64,000 bases of DNA from Gnetum montanum (taxonomy: Eukaryota > Streptophyta > Gnetopsida > Gnetales > Gnetaceae), in contig MNCI01002989.1 of NCBI GenBank assembly GCA_015680685.1, forward strand, positions 529,706 through 593,705. Reading direction: 5' to 3'. The position numbers and the translations under genes were made by a program. Below are positions 25,608 through 33,577 of the stretch, one piece after another (positions within the stretch are counted from its first letter, which is position 1; every line of letters begins with the position of its first letter). Under the pieces are notes generated by a model. It saw only the letters and a program-made list of their open reading frames with translations. It ran no database searches and was not told the DNA's origin.

Positions 25608-25737
25608 ACGATATCGCGTACGCAATATCACAGCCGACGCGATATCGCATCCCCCACGATATCGCGTACGCGATATCGCTTCTTCCCCTACGATATCTTG
25701 TACATGATATCACAGTCCGCTGCCATATCTATAAATA
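25608..25737 (+). promoter_or_regulatory. LTR promoter of A: nested GCGATATCGC palindromes plus TATA box
   Basis: Upstream of TATAAATA (25730-25737) lie about six GATATC-centred units. The ideal form is two copies of GCGATATCGC separated by GTAC, so that each half, the centre and the whole are palindromic. A homodimeric factor site, a methylation target or a cruciform-prone element would each fit; the sequence does not choose between them. Confidence 0.7.
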
Positions 25738-26130
25738 AGATGCAGGTCTTGCTCATTTGGACATCCCAGTTTTAGAGTAGCGAAGCTCTGGCAATTTGAT
25801 CCCTCCAGAGTTAGATTTTTTCCCGTTTCTGCCCGTAGTGTGGTGAATGTAATTGTACGGTGTCTTTATTCGAGTGTGTCGCACTTGCACACACACATGA
25901 CTGGCAATAAAGATAGAGATTACTTCATCATTGCAGCATTCACTTAGTTTATTTAATTGTTATTTATTGCTTTCATAGCGCGGTGTGAGTATGACTTGAT
26001 TACGAGCATCTACAGATGTGTACGGCTAGTCAAGGAATCGGTTACTCATCGCGATTAGTCTCTCACCCTTAAACTCCTAGAAGCAGAACGAGTACGACTT
26101 GATTACAAGCATTTAAGTGCGACTACTTGG

Positions 26131-26235
26131 TAGCCCAGTGGCGTATCCCAGATCTACGCTTGGTAACCCAGTGGCGTATTTGGGATCTACGCTTGGTAAT
26201 CCCAGTGGCATACCTCGGAGCTACGCTTGGTAGTC
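26131..26235 (+). repeat. ~33 bp tandem repeat in U5 of A
   Basis: Three units of 'cccagtggcgta...atctacgcttggtaa'. Also in the 3' LTR (about 34126-34232). It is reduced in B and C. Confidence 0.75.
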
Positions 26236-26588
26236 CAAGTGGTAGTCGTGCATGAAGTCCAAGATGTGTACGGTTGATCAAGGAATTGGTGTCTCATCGC
26301 ACTTAGGCTAGATTAGATTCTCTACCCTTTTCCTCCTAGCCTAGATTAGTTAATATTATTTTCCACTGCCTTTAGGAGTAGCATAGATTAGGAAACACAT
26401 CATACACCTCATCTAGACTAAACCATATGTGACATATGCAATGCTAGTCTAGGTGGGAAGACAGCGAACTGTGACTTAAGGCTAACTATTTAGGCGCCAC
26501 AACTAGTCCATCTGCGGAGTTCGATCGGATCGCGCGTGCGACGCTCGTTTCATATGGTTGAATGTAGGGGTACCTTGCCACTCATCAT

Positions 26589-26606
26589 TGGCACCGTTGT
26601 TGAGGA
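26589..26606 (+). other. Primer binding site of A (tRNA-Asp type)
   Basis: TGGCACCGTTGTTGAGGA starts two bases after the LTR. It equals the plant tRNA-Asp complement TGGCGCCGTTGCCGGGGA apart from three transitions. This PBS is known from Athila. Confidence 0.85.
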
Positions 26607-26718
26607 TGGTGCTAGTTATCTAGATTAGTTAAATCATACAAGGTTGCTGTATAGAACTTAACGATATATCTCTTAAAAAGAAAAAATTATAAAAAGTCAC
26701 ATAAATTCACACACAACA

Positions 26719-28692
26719 ATGCCTCTCCTACAAGATGATAATAACGTCACACTTAGTGAGGAAGTTTATTGGAGAACCAATGAGCTATATGACGATGAAG
26801 GTTGGAGTATACAACCTGAAGTGGGAGTTTCCTATAAGAATGAACAAAAACAATGTCATCATAGTACACGAAAGCCTAACTTACCCGATGATGATGAACC
26901 CCAACTAGCCACTACAAGCTTAACGCAAATACAAGAGGCTGTTCGAATCTCACGTAGGCATCGTAAAGAGAGCCGACTACCCAGGCTCGATTTAAATAAC
27001 TTTCCCAAATTTTTAGGAGGTTGTGACTTAGATCCGCATCAACATTTACTAGCCTTCTACGATGCCTGCACATGGAATAACATTGATAACAGTTGGCAAA
27101 AACTGAAGCTCTTTCCTATGACACTCGTTGACCAAGCTAAAGCATGGTATAGATCGTTAAAACCAAATTCGATACGACGCTGGTCAACAATGGTAGAGGT
27201 GTTTAACGAAAAATATCAAACCTACGCAAGAGTGTCAGCCTTGAGGAAACAAATCCAAGGATGGAAACAAGAAAAACATGAACCCTTGGACATTACCTTA
27301 GAAAGATATTATTCATTGTTAAACAATTGTCCAGGCCATGGGTTTTCCGAGGAAAGGTACCATATCATTGATGGGCTACGTAATGAAACCAAAGAGACCT
27401 TAGGAACGTATGCCCGAGGTCAACTATACAACCTACGAACCCATCAAATCCAAGAGCTTATTAAGCGGGTAGCAAAAGAAGAAGGAGAAATAGCTACATG
27501 GGAGAGTGTTGAAAAACATCAACGGGACCAAAATATTAACTCAACAAAGGTCCATGATCATAACAAGGAGAGATCAACAAATTCCAAGGTGGAAACATCA
27601 TCTTTGCCAATACAACAATTGTTAGAAGAAGCCGAGGCAAAGATCAATAAGATGTTGGAATGGATGAATCAAAAGTGTGGAGAATATGTCAACATCATTG
27701 GAGATAGAGTTTTCACAACCCAAGAAGCAGGGCGAAACCATAGACATTCGGAAAGAAGGAATGAAGGGAATAAGTGCTCAACTGCCAATCATACATATGA
27801 ATGCAACATATGCCTGTACGATCACCCCAAAGGCCAATGCCCAATACTGTTACATCTACATGAGCATTGGGGAAACACGTTACATCCAGAGTTCGTACAG
27901 AGATACTGTGTTAGACCACAGTGGCAACAATCCCAGTCGTGGGGGAATCCACCCTTAGACTGGAGGCACCCTTCACATTTTCCGAATCCAAATGCTTATA
28001 ATGTCCAACATCCTGTTTCTTCAACTGGGCCACCATACTCTATCTCACCACAATACCATTCTTCACAATACCATCAACCCATACCTCCAACACAACCACC
28101 ACCTTATGCACCTTACATTCCTCCTAACTTTCAACATTCTTATCCTTTCCCTCCTTCCACAATGCCACCAACTGTTCCTAAGGTGTTTGTACCACCGCAA
28201 CCCACGAACAACACTTGTGTTGCTGCTACTAACTACAGTGAAGAGCCTCCTCAACATCAAAGACGTCCTTTCTTTAAACACGGCCGTAGGAAGGGACAAC
28301 ATAACTCTGAGGCCACTGCATCTTCCAACCCAGCACAAGTCCAACAATGTGGTGCATCCTTACCTTCGAACCCAGCGCCTCATGTACCTTCATCAGGGCC
28401 ACCAACTAACACTCCAACAACCACAAGGCCCAATGAACACAACCATGGGAGGCATCAGCCCAATCCTTGCATACCATCTAACGGTCCTAAACATCATAGT
28501 GGGTCAACTCGTTATCCGGGAACTACATCGTATGAAGTGCCCCACTGTGTTTATTACAAAGTGCGTAAAATCCAAGGGGATAAGTTTGGACCGGTGTCAA
28601 TAATTCCAATATGCAAGGATCCTCATTCTTCATTTATTAATCCTTGCCATACTCAACCGTTTAGTTATGGGGGATATCCCCCATTTCAGTAA
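26719..28692 (+). CDS. gag: Gag polyprotein of element A (intact)
   Basis: 657 aa, uninterrupted. Gag builds the virus-like particle in which retrotransposon RNA is packaged and copied. Residues 1-92 are acidic and not recognisable. Residues ~95-250 are the plant retrotransposon gag core ('LKLFPMTLVDQAKAWYRSL', 'LRKQIQGWKQ', 'LLNNCPGHGF'). Residues ~300-330 form a short helical stretch. Residues 362-374 form a zinc-knuckle-like C-x2-C-x3-H-x4-C, one residue shorter than the standard CCHC box. Residues ~405-560 are rich in Pro, His and Tyr, and the tail is Asn/Pro/His-rich. The ATG is the first in the leader and is kept in C. No protease or RT follows in any frame. Relative to B and C it lacks two codons before 'YHIIDGL'. 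It is the only intact gene in the window, although the same element's ORF2 is full of stops. Confidence 0.9.
   Translation: MPLLQDDNNVTLSEEVYWRTNELYDDEGWSIQPEVGVSYKNEQKQCHHSTRKPNLPDDDEPQLATTSLTQIQEAVRISRRHRKESRLPRLDLNNFPKFLGGCDLDPHQHLLAFYDACTWNNIDNSWQKLKLFPMTLVDQAKAWYRSLKPNSIRRWSTMVEVFNEKYQTYARVSALRKQIQGWKQEKHEPLDITLERYYSLLNNCPGHGFSEERYHIIDGLRNETKETLGTYARGQLYNLRTHQIQELIKRVAKEEGEIATWESVEKHQRDQNINSTKVHDHNKERSTNSKVETSSLPIQQLLEEAEAKINKMLEWMNQKCGEYVNIIGDRVFTTQEAGRNHRHSERRNEGNKCSTANHTYECNICLYDHPKGQCPILLHLHEHWGNTLHPEFVQRYCVRPQWQQSQSWGNPPLDWRHPSHFPNPNAYNVQHPVSSTGPPYSISPQYHSSQYHQPIPPTQPPPYAPYIPPNFQHSYPFPPSTMPPTVPKVFVPPQPTNNTCVAATNYSEEPPQHQRRPFFKHGRRKGQHNSEATASSNPAQVQQCGASLPSNPAPHVPSSGPPTNTPTTTRPNEHNHGRHQPNPCIPSNGPKHHSGSTRYPGTTSYEVPHCVYYKVRKIQGDKFGPVSIIPICKDPHSSFINPCHTQPFSYGGYPPFQ
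28668..28683. repeat. 16 bp perfect palindrome at the gag 3' end
   Basis: TGGGGGATATCCCCCA, a few codons before the gag stop. It is unchanged in C (5784-5799) and has one substitution in B (near 56813). It could simply encode Gly-Tyr-Pro-Pro. It shares the GATATC centre with the promoter palindromes. Confidence 0.7.
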
Positions 28693-30075
28693 CAAGCAGG
28701 ATTAATAAATGTTTTTAATTTTCTTTAATTTTGCAACTTTTTGTTTTCCAGTTTTTCATCTTTTAACTTTTTTGTTTTATCTTTTTGTGTGTTTGTATTT
28801 TCATGTTTTTGTAAGTAATCTCATCTACGAATAAAACACTCATGTGGATCGTTGGTTGAGATGTGTTTTATGTTATTAAGTCATGAGTGATCAATTATTT
28901 GAAACAGTGAGCCCACTACACCCACTCATCCACTCTATAAATAAAGAGGTTCTGTTCGAGGGTACAGTGATATTCTTGAAATTTCTAAAACTTAAAATTA
29001 ATTTTGTGTTCATTGTACCCAGAATGAAGAAGGATGGACCAAGAGGGAATGATTAGGGTGTGACATCAAGGGGACTTGTGGATTCTCTTTGGTGACATCT
29101 GTGGGAGTTATCATGCAATATGGTTGTACTAAGATCCTTGTAGATCTAATGAAAAATGGGAGTAAGAGTAATCAAAAGGGCACTCAAAATTCAAAAGCTG
29201 TTCCAGGGGGTCCCACTGGAAAGACATGCACCCATGCTTGAAGTTTGGCGACTTCTTTGGATTCAGTAAAGTGAAATAAAAAAGAGAGAAGAAGAAAAGA
29301 AAAGGAAGTGCCATAAAACAAAAATCACTCCTCCCTTGTACTAAACGCCAAGTGATCGTACGCCTTGTTGTTATGGTACTCTCATAGTTGTTCACCATTG
29401 GATGAAACAATGCGATGCCACTGATTGAAGGATGGACTTGGTCCTGATCTTGGAATGATGGGTTAATGACACATTAACCATGCTTTCCACGTAGGATTCA
29501 TTGTGCCCTAGGTTAGATACCTCATGTCCCAATCTCTACGATCCCTTTCTATACTTCGTCTCATCTCACTGTTCATGTAATTATTGTTCGTGACCCATGT
29601 AACATAGAATTTTCATCTCATTCTGGTGATAATTACATATGTGTGTGTTTTGTGGAGTTAGTACAGATTATATTTAACCCTTCTAGTGCCCACGGACACT
29701 TTAAGTGTGATTACACAAGGGCATAATAGGTTGAAACCTACTTTGGGGAGGACCCACTTGTCTAATTTTTTTCTAATCTTCATTAATTCTCTAGCTAAAA
29801 CACACAACTCCTTACCCTCAACTTAATTTTCATAATTTTCTTTCCCATTTATTAACCCTCAAAAGTTTAACGTTCCAATGTACCATTACATTCCCTTTTC
29901 TTCATAACCAAGTTTTAATTTTTAAATTCACATCATTATCATTCAAGTGCCTCTTGAATTTATGTAATTACCCTTGCATATTACTCTTTGTCAATGTCCT
30001 CACTTTACACATTAATTTCAAGAAAAATCATTAAAAATTCAGTCTTTTTCAGGTGTCTCATTATAGTTTGGATAA
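28693..30075 (+). other. Conserved non-coding block replacing pol in element A
   Basis: About 1.4 kb without a credible frame on either strand. It aligns by eye with 56836-58080 in B and about 4440-5783 in C (minus). Shared text includes 'gtgacatcaaggggacttgtgg', split here as 'gtgacatcaagg' and 'ggacttgtggattctc', and 'cttgtagatctaa'. Conservation without coding suggests RNA packaging, dimerisation or processing signals, or simply shared descent. No remnant of RT, protease or integrase motifs is visible. Confidence 0.6.
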
Positions 30076-30148
30076 GATATCACGTACGTGATATCGCGTC
30101 CCACGTGATATCGTGTACACGATATCGCGTCCTATTTTCCTATAAATA
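30076..30148 (+). promoter_or_regulatory. Internal promoter of A: palindromes plus TATA box ahead of ORF2
   Basis: Two perfect 20 bp palindromes (GATATCACGTACGTGATATC at 30076-30095 and GATATCGTGTACACGATATC at 30109-30128) precede TATAAATA at 30141-30148. Downstream text 'gcttcatttggccattta' resembles 'gctcatttggacatccca' at a similar place after the LTR TATA box. It looks like a second copy of the LTR core promoter, placed about 470 bp before the ORF2 start. Confidence 0.65.
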
Positions 30149-30618
30149 GGAACCCGCGCCGCAACACTTAGCTTCATTTGGCCATTTACGCGGGGGGGAG
30201 TTTTTGAATTTTTTCTCTGTGACTTGCGATTGAGTGATCCTTGCTTTTTCACCTATATCTCTCATGCTGGTACTCCAATTTTAATTCCGTTTGAACCTGC
30301 TTGAACCTGGAGTGTTCAGTTTAGGCGTGGGGGAGAGACATTTGTCAAAAAGTGCCCAACTTTTTTGAAATTTGTCATCGTCCAAGGGACATCAATTAGG
30401 GTAATTAATACTAACACTTAGAAGAAATTGTGCCAAAAATCATATGACCTTAAGTATACCAGGAGATTAAAATGAAAATCCACCTAAGTCATAGGACCCA
30501 TTATCATAATTTTCAGGCATGATCACACAATAACATAAGATCTTCAATTAAAGGCATGTAGTAAGGTATAACTTGAATTTGAAAACAACCTTACTAACGT
30601 TGGCCCATGTGATTGCAG
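30149..30618 (+). other. Leader of ORF2 in A with polypurine tract and splice-acceptor-like end
   Basis: Contains GCGTGGGGGAGAGA (polypurine core 30327-30338), very like the GTGGGGGTA tract before the 3' LTR and repeated in B (58337-58348) and C (4186-4197). Near the end TACTAAC (30592-30598) is followed 20 nt later by 'gattgcag' with AG at 30617-30618, directly abutting the ORF2 ATG. I cannot pick the matching donor site. Confidence 0.6.
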
Positions 30619-33405
30619 ATGGCCCCAAAACGTTCACAGCAGAAGAGTCCTACCCAAGGTGGAGCGAAACAACCTAGGAGAGGTAGAAGGCAAGTCCCTG
30701 CCAGACAACATAATGAACAGGAGGTGCACTCATTCAGCATCCATCAAGAAGAACCTCCTACCAGACGATCCGGGCAGGCGAAAGGAGGAGCTGCTATGCC
30801 TAAACTAGGACAACAACTCACGTTGCCCCCGAAATGTGTTCAAGCTATCCACATGAAGTCCACAATTGATTCAGTGATTGTGGAACTCAACTTCGAATCT
30901 TTCGCAGAGTTCGCTCCTGAGGCTATTAGGGATCACCTCAAAGGATCTCCCTTATGGCCTGTCCTCTCTGAAAAAGGTGCTTGGTACTTAGGAGAAACGT
31001 ACCTATTCTGGCACAATAAGGAGCAAGGCACCACAGTCAACATTGGTGGTGTGACAGTAGATTTTTCGGCATAGGCGATTTCGTAGGTGTTAAACCTTCC
31101 GAATTCATGCCTCCATGTTGCTCGGTTATCCACCCGATCAGACCCTGATGTGCAAAAAGATTGGTTAGAGAAGGCTTATGGTAGAGATAAAGCTTTTGGT
31201 GAGTTGACAATAGAAGAGAGATTTTATTTTAAAATCGGAACCTATCACCTCTTCCCCACAAAAGGTTTGAAAAGAATATCAACGTACGCGGCAAGAGGAT
31301 GTGTAGTGTTGATGGGAAAGGTTAACGCTAACCTTCCCCATCTATATTCGACGGAGATCCTAAGGCGATTCGAAGAATGGAAGATAGGGAAAATGGCACT
31401 CCCTTTTCCCTGCCTTATTAGAAAACTGTGCCGTTGGGCTGGCATTCAGGGATACACAAATGATGTTCTCCGAAAAGCCCAAAATGCTTGTTACGCTGAA
31501 TTATTAAAGGCGCCAGCTCCAAGAAAGAGCACTGGCGAAGAGTTGGGACCAGATGAAGAAGATGAAGAAGAAATGGCTAGATCCCCTGCAACTCAACTCG
31601 CAGGACCCAGTCAACCTCCAGCCACAGGTCTCAGCCAACAACAAGAAGAAGGACCCAGCACAGGCTAGGATCAGCCGTCGCCGCAAGACTATAGACCGTC
31701 AATTAGCCATCTGAGGGCCATCGTTGAGATGGTTAGTTGGGGAAGTCATGATGATGCCAATCTCTTCCACATCATTGATGATACCAGCTAGCCTACGATT
31801 TCAGTAGATCACACACGGGGTGAGTTATCAATGCAAACAGGAGGAGGGGAAAGTAGATGGTCACAACAGATCTCTGGACACGCGGAATCTTTTCAAGTGT
31901 AGTTAGAGACTGGTGAAGGGGCCACTGTGGTGGTCATGCAACACCAGGATGCTGCGGGAGCTGCTGAAGTGGTCGCTGACCACATCAAAGAGTCTTTCAA
32001 TGTACCTGTTGTGCCACCGGCAGATCTTTCAGGAGCACAGGATGCTCAAACTATTGCCGGAACTTCAATGACTCCTGCAAAACATGAGGATGTATTGGAC
32101 AGATTGCTTTAAACAGGACAAGTTTTGACGTCCCTGTTTGACATCCCCCAAGATGTAACGGCAATTCAATCAGACCTCATTTCCACAAAGGGGAAGCTAG
32201 TCCTATCCGAAGTAAGGGTAGAGCATGCTGAAGCTGAAGTGCAGAAACTACAATTGCAGCTCATAGCCTTACAAGCAGCATAGCGGGATCCTTTGCAATT
32301 GGTTCCTGCAGACTAGCTAGACAATTTTAGAACCGAGCAACTAACAAAACTAATTGCAGAAAATAAAAAAGTGGCAGAAGAAAAGGAGATGGCCACTTGG
32401 GATGCCTCCGCAGCTAAGGCGCAAACTCATGCGCATCTTAAGGCACTCAAGGCCTTACAGGAAGAGAATAAGCAGTTGGTTGCAGATAACCTATGGTTCA
32501 CTTCTGTGGAGAAGCAAAAGAATGTTCTCGATGAACACTTTCATCAACTGTGAGAACAGTTTATTCCGGTCAATCGAGATGTAAGCCGTTTAGCTAGAGA
32601 AAATCGAACCCTCTCAATGGAGGAGGTACGTGCTATTTGACAAAAATCAGCCATCAAAATTAGCGCGTGGCAGAATGAGGCTAAACGACATGAGAAGCTG
32701 AAGGAGCATTTTTGTGATCAAGTGGGGATGTATTAACAAATCCTGGAGAAGGAGATCTATATGGCCAAAGCTCAAATCAACAACATCAGTGCTTAGCACA
32801 CTGATTGGGGGGCTATATTGGACACTTATGCCTACTCCCACTAAGCAAAAATTAAGAACCGGGACTTGCAGATCCTGGACTTAACTGAATACATGGAGTT
32901 GGCAAACCTTCGATATGCCAACCTGGCCATGTTAATAGCAGGATGCCCGAGGTCAGAGCTTGAGCAGCAAGTAGCTTCCACCCACATCAAATATGAAGCA
33001 GAATTTGCAGAGCGAAAGAAGTTGGCTGAAAAACTAGATGTTGCAAATTATAAACTCGCGATGGTAAAAGAAAGCTACCAAGGACAGAAAGATGTGGCAA
33101 CCGACTTGGCTCGACGGCTAATAGAACTTCATGAATACAAAGACAAAGCTAGAGCCTATGAAGAGGAACAACGGGTGTTCGCGGCATGGTATGTCAAAGC
33201 CAATCAGATGTTCCCGCAACTACCCTGTCCGTGGAAAGTGCCGACTCCATCAAACATCGGAGCATCAGCATGGACGGTACAAGACTCCCGAACCAAAGAG
33301 GAGAAGCTCTAGGCTATTCTTCAGTGTCATCAACCTTCAAAAATTGGAGCACGTGACAAAAGGAAAGCACCCATGGAGGAGCCACCACCGCCAGGAACTA
33401 CATGA
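30619..33405 (+). pseudogene. ORF2 of element A: plant-transposon-like domain plus coiled coil
   Basis: 929-codon frame including its final stop, with 14 internal stops (nine TAG, three TAA, two TGA) and no frameshift. The basic N-terminus ('KQPRRGRRQ') is followed by a globular part (residues ~75-300). That part has 'FAPEAIRDHLKGSPLWP', 'GAWYLGETYLFWHN', 'FPTKGLKRI', 'NLPHLYSTEILRRF' and 'LPFPCLIRKLCRWAGI'. The spacing resembles the Pfam 'putative plant transposon protein' family as I remember it. An acidic Gln/Pro linker follows, then ~400 residues rich in Lys, Glu, Ala, Leu and Gln (32140-33300) that look like long coiled coil. No signal peptide or membrane segment is seen, so it is not an obvious envelope protein although it holds the env-like position. 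Function unknown. Confidence 0.75.
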
Positions 33406-33568
33406 GTTCCACATTTTTGTAGTTGTAGTATTTTTTTCTTTGTGTTGTGTCTTTCCACACTGCGGCATTAGTCCATTTCTTTTTCCAGTTAATAATCCCA
33501 TACCTATCCACTGTGTAATCACTGAAGCTTATTCTCCTTGTAACTCAAGGACGATTTTTTATTCAGTC

Positions 33569-33577
33569 GTGGGGGTA
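33569..33577 (+). other. Polypurine tract of element A
   Basis: GTGGGGGTA directly before the 3' LTR, the primer for plus-strand synthesis. The same sequence occurs in B (61623-61631) and C (minus, 2932-2924). Confidence 0.8.

Larger units (their letters stand above)
25583..26587 (+). repeat. 5' LTR of element A
   Basis: 1005 bp. U3 has palindromes at about 25608-25715 and a TATA box at 25730-25737. R carries the polyadenylation signal AATAAA at 25906-25911. U5 holds about three units of a ~33 bp repeat ('cccagtggcgta' plus 'ctacgcttggta', 26131-26235). Compared with the 3' LTR, differences concentrate in the palindromes and are mostly C/T or G/A. Confidence 0.93.

Noticed and set aside
25608-25715. 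GATATC cluster as a CRISPR array
   Set aside because: Units have no unique spacers of constant size, lie inside LTR promoters, and the host is a plant.
26719-28692. Readthrough or frameshift from gag into a hidden pol in A
   Set aside because: No RT, protease or integrase motif is found in any frame between 28693 and 30618.
30619-33405. ORF2 as a retroviral-like envelope gene
   Set aside because: No signal peptide, no transmembrane segment and no glycoprotein features. It is mostly coiled coil and basic or acidic linker.
30619-33405. Reassigned TAG codon or RNA editing to explain in-frame stops
   Set aside because: Gag in the same element has no internal stops, and TAA and TGA occur too. 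Deamination decay explains the pattern more simply.
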